This document shows positions 19,101 to 26,425 of a stretch of 56,309 nucleotides of DNA, piece after piece. The notes beneath the pieces are model-generated. The model ran no database searches. It worked only from the letters and a program-made list of their open reading frames with translations, and was not told the DNA's origin. The stretch spans positions 1 to 56,309 of IMG/VR virus record IMGVR_UViG_3300031957_003334; one strand, given 5' to 3'. Position 1 is the stretch's first letter; every line of letters starts with the position of its first letter. The stretch comes from a virus. Position numbers and translations under genes: made by a program.

Positions 19101-22100
19101 CGGCAGTATTTGGCAAAGGTGCGTGATTATATTTCCAGCCTGGAACGTCCGGGCATACACTGCCGTCATTATTTTCTATGGTTGCTGTTGGGCTCTTAAC
19201 ATTTCTTTTAAATTGTCCTGGGTATCCAAACCGAACTTTTGGTCTCTCCAGTACGTGGCTTTCTACGACTGTCCGAACCTCTTTAGCAAAACGAGCGGAA
19301 GCAGGGAAAAGTTGCTCAATCAATTCCGACATCGATGTATCGATCCACTTATAGAAATTAACATATTTTTCAAAATCTATTATACGAGTATCAGAATTGC
19401 GGAAAAATATTTCCCTCATTTTTTCTAGAGACTTATAGTCTTGTCGATATTTGTATACGGGCTCACCAATTAAATTGTTCATCTCCTCAATGGATGCGAA
19501 AAGTTGTAACATTCTTTCAGATATGTTTTTGTAGAGGCTCTTTTCTACTGCATAAAAGTAAGATACAGGTCGTTGACTACGGTTAAATACTTCATCATCA
19601 CTTACTACAATATTTACCATATCGCTGCTGACACCGTATTCTGGGACCTGAAGTTTTTGAGAATAGGTATATTGTTTTAAAGCCGTAGTTGAGTTGGGTT
19701 GGAAAAAGTCTCCACGACCCGTGTGCTGCCTGAGATTTAACTTAGAGAAATTGTCTCCCTGATAGTTACTCAAATAATCAGTGGAGTTTGAACCAGATGA
19801 AAAATCGTCTACCCAAAATCTACCAGATGCGTCACTTCCTGTTACATTATTAAAATCCCAATTTAAAGCAAGTGTTTGAATCTCTGGAACAAACACGCCT
19901 GGAGCGTTGTTTTGAAATTTATAAGCGTTTCTGTACGGATTTAGTCTACCAAAACTATCTGTTTCTTTTGCGTGTAGGTCCACTGTCCCAGTCGGAAGGT
20001 AATCTGTCCAATACCTGACACTAGAGACTCTTACATCACTTGTAACGAGATAAGATCCTGTAAAGTCTGTTCTTTCGGCTCCCGCATAAATTCTTTTAGC
20101 AAGGTTAAGATACTGAGAGCCTGAAATATAACTTACTTGCTTTTGTTCTGTGAAGCTATTTCTTAGTAACCCAGTGTTATAATTATAGCCGCACAACTCT
20201 ACAGTATAAGAACTTGAGGCAATAGAAGACCCATCGCTAATATCTGTACCAAAAACTCTTTGAGCGAAAGGATATTTTGGGGCTCTAACACTGAGTGCTA
20301 GGTTCCATTTTTCATTTTCATACACGTTTTGGAAAATACTACTAGTAAGGATTACATTATTGTTTCTGTCCAAAACCGCAAAGTAAACATCTTTTACCTC
20401 GCTTGTAGGCGAAAAAATCTCAGCATATGTACTTGGTGACCTAATTGCTTGAACTCTTAGACCGAAGTCCATATATTGTGTCGCCCATTGTAGGGCTGTA
20501 GATTTGGGGGAATTATATTGGGGTGTATGAAACCCAAAAAGCGACGAAGTTTCAACAACTGGTACAGTGTATGATAATGTGTCTTTGGTGCTCTTATCGG
20601 GAAAAACAACTTCGCCTTCAAGGGTAAACGCAAATTCATTAAAAGTGGTTTCGTGACTTCCAGTGGGAGATGATCCAGAAATTAACCCAAAAGAAGATTG
20701 TGGTCTAGAAGAATCATAATACTGATACACTGTGCCGAAGGCATCTTGCTGGTTTCTCAGCCCAGAAAAGTCAACATACTTTTTATTACTTACACCATCC
20801 AAATAATTGCTTCGAAGAATAAAATCTTCATTGTTTGGGTAGATGTTAACTGCTACAATATTTTCACCAACACCGAGACATCGAATAAAGTTACGAATAG
20901 CCTTCTCGGTGCCCTTTGATTTGTAGATATAAACTAAGTTATTATATATGTTTTTGTAGATTGAGTTTTTTATGGAGAACAACGCCTGGTCAAAATTGAT
21001 TTGCTCATCTCTTTGAATAAACTGTCCTAAAGTTCCAATGTTTTCGAAAAGTTCTGGTGCTTCTGTCCCTAGTGTTTCGATGAGTCTGTCATTATAAGGA
21101 AATTCGTTAAGACTCCCCGTTTGACTCCCGCTTGCATATGTGTTGTTTCTTAACTTTGAAACCGCACTTATTTGAGCATGTAAAACATCAAAATAGTTCG
21201 ATATAACCTGAACCAAGTCTCCTAGTTCTTGAGAGTTTTGATTGTCTTGTTCTCTAATCCACTTTGGAAAGGTGTTAATAAGACCGGCTGAGTTGTTCAA
21301 GTCATAATAATTTCCGAGGCTTATTAGTGAATTTTTGTTGGTGTCATACGGGATAGTTTGACGAACCGCCGGGTCCTTAGTTTCGAATTTAGATGTCAGT
21401 GACATCTGATCAATAGCGGAAGAGGTGTTACGAGTCAGCGTACTGCTATAACCTGTAAAGGAGCCATTTGATATACGACCCGAATAATCGAGAACAACCT
21501 TATCTACACTTCCAGTTCCCGTAATGCCTTCATTAAACTTATAATATAGACCTAAAGCAACGTTTGCGTCATACTTGTTTGTGCCGCCATTTACGTGCGT
21601 AAACCAATATCTACCGATATCTTCTGCGCTTCGATTGGTCTTCCAAAACCTGAACTCGTCTAAAGACGCAGATAATTTACCTTGACCCACCTGATCGGCG
21701 GCGGCACCAAATTGATCTGCTAGCGCATAAGTTGTAGACGAAGTGACAAGTGCTCCAAGGTTTGCCCTTAAGGATCCTGTAACTAAGCCTATTTCAGCAC
21801 CGGCAACAATATCCTTTTGAAAACAAACACCATCAACATAAAAGTCAAGTTTTGGCTGTTTCAGACTTGTGTCAAAAGCAAAAGCATAATGATGCCAACT
21901 ACCACTCGATAAATCAAGCCCACCTGTGGTCGGAACTGGAGTAGAAAAATAAGGAGCCGGTGCTGTTGCACCAGACTGAACAGTTACATAAAACCTATCT
22001 TGTGCCCCGCCATTACTAGCAGATATATAAATCTGAAAACGACCATAAGAATTTGAACTAGCAGTAACTCCGTTCCATAGGTCAAGTATGACCTGGCGGT

Positions 22101-22674
22101 CGGAAGAAACTGTGGTGTCAGTAATCGCATCTTTTTTAAAGAAAAATTCAACAGTAGACCCGCTAGGACCGCCAAATTCTAAGTTGTTTGTCCTATCCTG
22201 AGCAACACTGTAAATGGTGCTTTTTTGAGGTCCGCCCTTAACGTTAATATACTCAGGATTAGAAGAAATGTCATACCCGTTTACTCCCGCAGTTATAGAT
22301 TCCGCCGCCGAGTTGGCTCCAATAGTAACAAATCCTGTAGATCCTGGGTATTGTTCGTCGAAAATGTATTTTTCAAACAAATTTAAATCATTATAAAATT
22401 TTTCTTTTTCGAATGCCGAGCCATCATAAGGGTAATATCCTTGGATGTATTCAAAAGAATCTTTATAATATTTTTCTGCTGATCCAAACTTAGCAAAATT
22501 TTCTGGCTTTGAATAATCGACAGAAGGGATGAAAGTTTCTCTCTTTTTAAAACTTTCAGAAAGATGCCCGGCTGATTCCATACCGGGACCTGGGCTCCCA
22601 ATGTCACTTTTCTTCAGATATTTACTAACAACAGTAGTTTGTTTGTTTTTCTCAAATAACCTTTTTATGGTCAT
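13144..22674 (-). CDS. Giant virion protein (3176 aa) with LamG-like lectin domain(s) and tail-protein-I-like segment
   Basis: This is the largest gene in the window. Residues about 140-400 form a concanavalin/LamG-type unit: VEFFFKK strand, the typical SGSWHHYAFAFD core, LDFYVDGV, then LDEFRFWKTNRSAEDI. Around residues 560-620 the run YIYKSKGTEKAIRNFIRCLG resembles the core of P2 gpI/baseplate tail proteins. A second LamG-like beta block follows to about residue 900. The remaining roughly 2200 residues are Ser/Gly/Tyr/Pro-rich and unrecognised, with repeated TGS and SGS turns. LamG domains bind glycans, so host-surface contact or fibre attachment is plausible. The start at ATG 22674 overlaps the upstream stop (ATGA), indicating coupled translation. 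No frameshift is seen over 9.5 kb. Confidence 0.82.
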   Translation of the reverse strand: MTIKRLFEKNKQTTVVSKYLKKSDIGSPGPGMESAGHLSESFKKRETFIPSVDYSKPENFAKFGSAEKYYKDSFEYIQGYYPYDGSAFEKEKFYNDLNLFEKYIFDEQYPGSTGFVTIGANSAAESITAGVNGYDISSNPEYINVKGGPQKSTIYSVAQDRTNNLEFGGPSGSTVEFFFKKDAITDTTVSSDRQVILDLWNGVTASSNSYGRFQIYISASNGGAQDRFYVTVQSGATAPAPYFSTPVPTTGGLDLSSGSWHHYAFAFDTSLKQPKLDFYVDGVCFQKDIVAGAEIGLVTGSLRANLGALVTSSTTYALADQFGAAADQVGQGKLSASLDEFRFWKTNRSAEDIGRYWFTHVNGGTNKYDANVALGLYYKFNEGITGTGSVDKVVLDYSGRISNGSFTGYSSTLTRNTSSAIDQMSLTSKFETKDPAVRQTIPYDTNKNSLISLGNYYDLNNSAGLINTFPKWIREQDNQNSQELGDLVQVISNYFDVLHAQISAVSKLRNNTYASGSQTGSLNEFPYNDRLIETLGTEAPELFENIGTLGQFIQRDEQINFDQALFSIKNSIYKNIYNNLVYIYKSKGTEKAIRNFIRCLGVGENIVAVNIYPNNEDFILRSNYLDGVSNKKYVDFSGLRNQQDAFGTVYQYYDSSRPQSSFGLISGSSPTGSHETTFNEFAFTLEGEVVFPDKSTKDTLSYTVPVVETSSLFGFHTPQYNSPKSTALQWATQYMDFGLRVQAIRSPSTYAEIFSPTSEVKDVYFAVLDRNNNVILTSSIFQNVYENEKWNLALSVRAPKYPFAQRVFGTDISDGSSIASSSYTVELCGYNYNTGLLRNSFTEQKQVSYISGSQYLNLAKRIYAGAERTDFTGSYLVTSDVRVSSVRYWTDYLPTGTVDLHAKETDSFGRLNPYRNAYKFQNNAPGVFVPEIQTLALNWDFNNVTGSDASGRFWVDDFSSGSNSTDYLSNYQGDNFSKLNLRQHTGRGDFFQPNSTTALKQYTYSQKLQVPEYGVSSDMVNIVVSDDEVFNRSQRPVSYFYAVEKSLYKNISERMLQLFASIEEMNNLIGEPVYKYRQDYKSLEKMREIFFRNSDTRIIDFEKYVNFYKWIDTSMSELIEQLFPASARFAKEVRTVVESHVLERPKVRFGYPGQFKRNVKSPTATIENNDGSVCPDVPGWKYNHAPLPNTAGIQSQSENCWWWRTKAKRNNINISSSVTGVNSDKTSILRAVKTLHTASNVYCFSGEFETPIVGGINQYLNKKRNVKDVIYTEFAFDQEACDDPLTPPELQKKSVSFKASDGYQNYKGQLLSPFTALSSSATVGNVNDYKAALVSHGITNVELTNLHEDSIHPVEHSVPMQGPFTQQHVGGIQARHANPMRKFISTFPRLESHTLALSTDQIALNRITTGITPKGNYLRGLASKSPVNIENIRTFTGSIQAWEGALPVGNFSENYEVIEGGDRTLANVDFIYQTSDYSLDQSSLPTTASAMPTIFVTPPSSRTLLTASPSGSGIFGAFIYSSPRQKTGRRITKSIIANQFASPGSKQDSSQQTRDIPTDQFSPNNALPFRNEAVRRVGNITNRTMGQSLGGGAGLQGYLKIYTGWGGFQQNLVNSTIGSSTTEFNFTSAVKGGNTLSWFNNGGYSLTFTPPISEPNIINASRGDGYYRFSAKFPMNGGGLAALHKTQRNTTLRRVIDVWQGTPASDPWLYKTGSVRDNGFVTRPIPAADNMLWLWSISGSNNPSYQEYILSGTMLPENLTVYTSSLGTSPGFPGSAFTGSAGSVRYLWARQPFYSVFSQLRSGEIKAARRLNKNLMYRLPLNPRRLRPDENPDNGGIVVVEGAKKSTYVNRVGGSVISRFANSYKETPITSRYKPMRSFIKTNPGTAAQTQYGRQDEVNVSVDYSYGNVLMGFANRPLNRHFKRWKWQHGEIKRPYEILRDHYVQNVLAVVDGVQTVQMNSYKETIYPREIYTYFSESRARQNFKINFWKDDVNINTSYATSLMAGFTSVTDLSSVGNQTIVSRNKNRWKSAFTTSQGYVLQNSEQQPYGSIVPTGAGTGSIWPLDSWLFSEFNNIDGTSLYLDLAGAAGGLPCGELLLTHYGTAYNTAAPLTSPQQVTRANTVSSQYVYTVPSRLINTGKSYDYSPAWHAPGGPISRPFWSAGRSRVGIYGNAVARQYPFYNSYEEYHKDTRLAGQEYTIVPEYRVSEHYPTYLSNRDPLNRVTSTLSITGSNHDNYNSSFDDFYERYVYTDHVENLEDFMDHGIDLLFNKYPKHLEISSDALIKFLPYDGFYPQDRSLQIATLFSSSYSPSSIFSGASGSSGMRWRTLLRPFFAPGIMYNSIKSGIAVDYPVLRDGNQSQTIYPIPATQPLSGIKSGSLSSAITAGNIPGNTRRPSATDAYAQWNFADNLTGSDLAAFWWSERFPFESILNPEEFLKRNNSADILLSDINEYLFNDVSGSTKEGSEDTLYRNAISNFLGATPKFFLKKKETANAEAGYMTKFVAKFGNPKDFTGTGDQLQGGINKVQVNENVAYMMEVGLQKTSNMNLYSNPYAFGVPTATGSTGTTFTGYSIATEAVSSNGQRPKEAEWPHHRGEFAPFTPPYYYGPSIARFTYIPEAGVTEVSLQEILDQSFVEFINESGSYYDFSSGSFWCPDEGAYVSTTGTPPYNWNRAWQNRMDIDRSIVIDNIFPTDNGTYVTLDPNKWVIMPKWECPILDHRNTSTTAAGKWNFSSSVEVGAFNSETFGMWHTSGQKPQDNEGIYLFLRDVSLKDLDYRLVGDPSAGPSSTGRYRFCSKVPKYVYDRLGDNPPIESLATLVGFDESEIMRGGWDPSRAKRLGELQDAGTNQKTFSEGIVAIPFYRDKDNIVRLMTLRGDYSILGPKVKEFRRSFTKYSFPPGLMERLKPMVPSGYPDVPNIINPFGPDTFDSISNAPPPEDQFAVPVIYLMEHTVNFSEQDLADIWQGIMPNSSTRVQKSMVAIDHYMPAEETEGIGANVFPEVLKAQEILGVDRTGVPRHDLLDTSFGSNGFQPKIRWMVFKVKERGVRSYTELIQNEVEGVSNLTFDALVRQAEARFGIRAEQTEEQRRTWEELKYQVDHAPGYNWPYDYCSLVELAKINTKVGFRPDMEKELQDGRPITTELPGQGFIFRPPTIDPSDVSNLSLQRSMPRPTL

Positions 22675-24179
22675 GGCTCTTCTTCACTTATCCTAAACTT
22701 GAAAATTTCTGGCTGTATGACGTATTGTCCGTTTAATTTGTACGCCACTTGAATCCCATATGAGTATCCCTTGTCTAGATATGAAGTATCTAGATCAAAA
22801 TAATTACCACTAACGTCATAAGACATAAGGGTTGAGTTCGTGCTCCCTGTACCAAAAGCAATCACGTCACTCTTGTCTATTGTCCTAAAAACTCGATAAT
22901 ACGCATTTTTTATAACCTCTGGCTTTACAGTGGCTACAGCGATATTGTATATATTTGGGTTCCAGTCATACGGTCGAACAAAAACACGAAGTCGAGGTTG
23001 CTGTCCTTGTGTGTATGTGGTATCTAAATTAGTTATAGCAGAAACTTTTCGGTCTTCGTAAATCACAGCCGAAGCCTTTACAACTTTCGGCTCATATGAC
23101 CCCGTAAAATATTGAACAGGAGAGGAAGAAAAATCAGGTCCTCCAGAGCCTGTGTACCACACATCATACAGTACATCTTGGGTGCCCGTGGAAGCAAAAG
23201 AGGCTGTGTAAATTCCTGCAACATCGTTACCTCCTTCGTGGAGGAGACTTGCTGTTACATACGTTACACTATTGTTATTTGAGTCCACCAGTAATGTAGG
23301 CGTGGCAGAGTTACTCAAAGCCGTATAGACTGCTACTCGGATGCGATTTCTCTTAATGTGTGGAATGTTTGTCAATTGTCCGTTGATAACATTGTAGAGG
23401 TACAGGGTGTTAAGGTTATCGGGTCCTGTTAACAAACTGCTGCTAACAAAAAACCTTCCTCTGTCATCCTGCCTACTACTATTCCACTCGGCTTGAATGT
23501 AAGGTCTTTTAAGAAAGTACTCACTTGTTCTTCCAAAGAATTTCTTAGTATAAAATGTCCCCAAGGCACCTGATATGGCTTGGTCACTGTTCTTAATTAA
23601 GAATCCGTAGTTGTTTACTCCACCGCCTCGCCAGCGATCCATAGCAAAACCAACATCAACTGTCAGGTCTTCTACGCCCCCTGAGAAAAAATAACTTGCT
23701 GATCTTGGGACATTTGTGAAATCTGTGTCTCTATAATAATCTCCGCCAGCGGTGGTCCAGCTTGTATTTACTTTTCGTTGCCCCCAGTTAGAAGCCCCGA
23801 TATCAGTATAATTATCCATATCAAGTCCACGACCCTCACTCCACTCTGTTTTGGCTATAGCAACGTCCAAACTGTAGCTCAAAGGGGTTGTTCCTGCGTG
23901 AGGGGCATTGAACATTTTCAATGTATATGTAACACTCGAAGAAGGAACGATACCATTAGAGATATCGCTGATTATTTTATCTACAGGAAATTGTATTAGG
24001 ACTCTAGATTGTTCTGCATTGGTCGCATTAATTGAAGCCGAGGTTTGACCGTGTATGACAAAAGCCTCTAGAATATCAGCAGCGCCCATATTAGAACCTG
24101 TACCACGGGTAATTAAATTGTTCTTATACGCATTGGTTATCGTATTGTCAATAGTAGCATAATATCTTTTTATAGCCAT
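22671..24179 (-). CDS. Virion structural protein with DNRLRE-like N-terminal beta domain
   Basis: The 502-residue protein starts MAIKRYYATIDNTITNAY. It then carries features of the DNRLRE/CBM-like fold: SRVLIQFPVDKI early on, then AKTEWSEGRGLDMDNY, SWTTAGGDY and a VDVGFAMDRW strand. Bacterial surface and phage tail proteins use this fold as a binding or scaffold unit. The second half consists of Ig-like or FnIII-like beta segments ending FKFRISEEEP. It is coupled at both ends: TAATG with the gp6-like gene upstream and ATGA with the giant LamG gene downstream. That position next to baseplate wedge genes suggests it is a baseplate or fibre-attachment protein. Confidence 0.78.
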   Translation of the reverse strand: MAIKRYYATIDNTITNAYKNNLITRGTGSNMGAADILEAFVIHGQTSASINATNAEQSRVLIQFPVDKIISDISNGIVPSSSVTYTLKMFNAPHAGTTPLSYSLDVAIAKTEWSEGRGLDMDNYTDIGASNWGQRKVNTSWTTAGGDYYRDTDFTNVPRSASYFFSGGVEDLTVDVGFAMDRWRGGGVNNYGFLIKNSDQAISGALGTFYTKKFFGRTSEYFLKRPYIQAEWNSSRQDDRGRFFVSSSLLTGPDNLNTLYLYNVINGQLTNIPHIKRNRIRVAVYTALSNSATPTLLVDSNNNSVTYVTASLLHEGGNDVAGIYTASFASTGTQDVLYDVWYTGSGGPDFSSSPVQYFTGSYEPKVVKASAVIYEDRKVSAITNLDTTYTQGQQPRLRVFVRPYDWNPNIYNIAVATVKPEVIKNAYYRVFRTIDKSDVIAFGTGSTNSTLMSYDVSGNYFDLDTSYLDKGYSYGIQVAYKLNGQYVIQPEIFKFRISEEEP

Positions 24180-25972
24180 TACTTCACAACTCCCTTGACA
24201 TCCACATCGGGTATCAATATTTCTGCAACTGAGTCATGCGGAATAACCACAAATCTTCCATCATCTGAGAGGTTGGAACGAACATCAAAAACATAGTCGC
24301 TATAGACTCCTCCAGATTTGTTTTCAAATTCAACGTTAGTGGTGTCTGTAACACCAGGGACGTCATTTAAGAGCTTGTAAATCTCTGATATATAAACTGG
24401 TTCTCCTATATCTCTTTTAACATTTAAATAATTGTTTTTGAGATATTCGACACAATCTTGCAAAACCTTATAACGATTAACATCTAAATCAGCGAGGATC
24501 TCAAAGTTAATCCCAAGATTAATAATCTTTGCATCTAGGATATCAATTGTATCATTTACCATACGGTATCGGTTGAGCCAAACTTTTAAGTTGTTACGCA
24601 AAGTATCATTAGGCGCAACAAAATTTCCTGACGTATTCTCGCACAAGGTATAGATATTCAAGTTTCTCTTGAAAGAACTAGGGTCTTGTATCACGTTTAC
24701 TCTTTTTAGTTTACCAAACTTTGATGGCATGCGATAACACAAGTTAATGTAATCGCTGCGAGTAACCGCCCTGTTCTGGGTAGCAAAAGTAGCATACGCT
24801 CGGGTCCTAATCTCGTCTCCTGTAAGCGTGCTACTATCTCCCAAGATGGGATTCTCGTTATCTACTTCCAGAGAGTCTTGCACTGTAGAAACTAATGTTG
24901 GGTCTAAGTTTCCTTGATTTTGAAAAGTAAAACGTGGAAAAGATGGAGTGACAACAGTTCCGACTGGAGCATTTACATTTTCAGAATCATTGGCAGTATA
25001 CTCAATGGTTAAGGTAGTGTTTACTGGTACAACACCAAACTTATCAGACGTTATTAAATTTGAAGGATCAAAAGTCTCGTCAGCAATATAAGATCGCCCA
25101 GTAGTTTTAAGAACCACGTCTGAAGGGTCAGCAATAATATCGCCAGTTAAATTATCCGCAGAGCCATAACCAAATTGCAAGGTTGTAGTTCCGTCTACGC
25201 CGTGTTCCACTGTAAACCTTCTGGGGACTGGCATTGCGGTCAAAACATACGGAGTCACACTCATATCAGAATTAAAGTTGGGCTGCTCTTTATAGACAAT
25301 ATCTTCAGTTAGATAGTTGACCTCGAAGTATTCGTTACCTTGAGAATCTTTAACAGATAATATTTCTGATATGTTTTCTGCTTCTATAAAAACTCGTCTA
25401 AATCTTTGATAATCTCCCACCGTGACATTGGTTTGAAATCTTCTCCCGGAAATGACTTTCCCATATGCCTTGACGGCAAAAGTTAGAGGAGCACCAGTTG
25501 TTGTATCGACAGTTGCTACTGTGACCTCGTTTGTGCTTTTTGCAAAGTCTACATTCTCTATCAGCGTATAGCTAGCACCTCCGTTAGAAGTCAGAATACT
25601 ACCCCTTTGCAAAATAGGAAAATAAGATAGATCAGGTCCACGAGATGTAGCATTAGCAGGAACTGTCACATAGAAAGAACAGATTCCTGTAGAAACTGCT
25701 GCGCCTGGGTTCTTGTATCCCAATTGTTGTGCAAGCCGAGAAATATTGGAGAATTCAATGGCACTATCTAAAAAACTTTCATTTGCTTGATAATCTGTAT
25801 AAAAAGACAACTGGTCGCCGACATACGCCACCATATCCAACATCAATGAACCAAAGGATGCTTCATTGAAGTCTTTAAACGTTGTTGGATAGTACCGCTT
25901 GGCGTAATTCACCAAGTCATTTTTAATAGTTTCGAAATCTCGACTAGTATAATTAATAGGTCTTTTGGTCAT
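24179..25972 (-). CDS. Baseplate wedge protein, T4 gp6 / baseplate J family
   Basis: The 597-residue protein begins NYTSRDFETIKNDLVNYA, then FGSLMLDMVAYVGDQLSFYTD and SAIEFSNISRLAQQLGY. These are the classic N-terminal signatures of gp6-like baseplate wedge and baseplate J proteins. In the middle, RAYATFATQNRAVTRSDYINL is the conserved AVT-x-x-DY element of the same family. Length is close to T4 gp6 (about 660 aa). gp6 dimers form the inner ring of the baseplate that triggers sheath contraction. Directly upstream lies the gp25-like gene, its structural partner in T4-like and simpler contractile tails. Strong call. Confidence 0.93.
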   Translation of the reverse strand: MTKRPINYTSRDFETIKNDLVNYAKRYYPTTFKDFNEASFGSLMLDMVAYVGDQLSFYTDYQANESFLDSAIEFSNISRLAQQLGYKNPGAAVSTGICSFYVTVPANATSRGPDLSYFPILQRGSILTSNGGASYTLIENVDFAKSTNEVTVATVDTTTGAPLTFAVKAYGKVISGRRFQTNVTVGDYQRFRRVFIEAENISEILSVKDSQGNEYFEVNYLTEDIVYKEQPNFNSDMSVTPYVLTAMPVPRRFTVEHGVDGTTTLQFGYGSADNLTGDIIADPSDVVLKTTGRSYIADETFDPSNLITSDKFGVVPVNTTLTIEYTANDSENVNAPVGTVVTPSFPRFTFQNQGNLDPTLVSTVQDSLEVDNENPILGDSSTLTGDEIRTRAYATFATQNRAVTRSDYINLCYRMPSKFGKLKRVNVIQDPSSFKRNLNIYTLCENTSGNFVAPNDTLRNNLKVWLNRYRMVNDTIDILDAKIINLGINFEILADLDVNRYKVLQDCVEYLKNNYLNVKRDIGEPVYISEIYKLLNDVPGVTDTTNVEFENKSGGVYSDYVFDVRSNLSDDGRFVVIPHDSVAEILIPDVDVKGVVK

Positions 25973-26004
25973 ATTTTAAAATTCCAACGAATTATTATTT
26001 GTAA

Positions 26005-26406
26005 TTAGTCCCCTGCGGAAGTAATTTGTAGGGTGTCTTGCAAGTTCAGGCTGCCTATGTTATACTCTATAGAAACCTTCACTTCGTTGGCGTCCAAAAG
26101 ATAGTCTGTTTCTGCGGTGCTGAACCTTACAGCCAGTATGTCAATAAATGGCATATATCTTTCTGTTTGCTCGTAAATTCTTGTCGTTATTTCCTGATAA
26201 GTCTTGCCTGCCATTGGTTCAAACAACATCTGATATAATCCAACCCCAAACTCCGGAAGCATAATCCTTTCGCCTGGTACAGTCAGAATAAGATTTCTAA
26301 AATTTTGCCTGACGTTTTCGCCGAGGGTTTTGTTTAGAGCATAGGGACCATCTTCATTACTATACGAAAGTGGTAATTTAACTGCTATTCCTTCCATTTT
26401 ACTCAT
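26005..26406 (-). CDS. Baseplate wedge protein, T4 gp25 (gpW/gp25) family
   Basis: The 133-residue protein has the family core NVRQNFRNLILTVPGERIMLPEFGVGL in two parts, followed by a YQEITTRIYEQTERYMPFI helix and the final beta strands. The LxTxxGERxMxPxFG pattern and the length (T4 gp25 is 132 aa) are diagnostic. gp25 forms the core bundle of the baseplate wedge with gp6 and gp53 and nucleates the sheath. Although once called lysozyme-like, the family is structural. An AGGAG ribosome site precedes ATG 26406. The TATAAATA string found just upstream (26418-26425) could drive it, but may be chance. Confidence 0.95.
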   Translation of the reverse strand: MSKMEGIAVKLPLSYSNEDGPYALNKTLGENVRQNFRNLILTVPGERIMLPEFGVGLYQMLFEPMAGKTYQEITTRIYEQTERYMPFIDILAVRFSTAETDYLLDANEVKVSIEYNIGSLNLQDTLQITSAGD

Positions 26407-26417
26407 ATTTTGTCTCC

Positions 26418-26425
26418 TATTTATA
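26418..26425 (-). promoter_or_regulatory. Candidate T4-type late promoter element (TATAAATA)
   Basis: The coding strand carries an exact TATAAATA, the T4 late-promoter -10 consensus, 11 bases before the gp25-like start. The window encodes a gp55-type sigma factor that would read such elements. Against it: it overlaps the stop codon of the upstream gene, a start site would leave almost no leader, and AT-rich phage DNA makes this octamer by chance. Confidence 0.3.

Noticed and set aside
13144-22674. A frameshift or fusion artefact in the giant gene
   Set aside because: The frame is open for 9.5 kb with steady composition and coupled start; nothing suggests an assembly error.
26005-26406. A lysozyme activity for the gp25-like protein
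   Set aside because: The old family name is misleading. The conserved residues are structural and gp25 works as a baseplate wedge protein.
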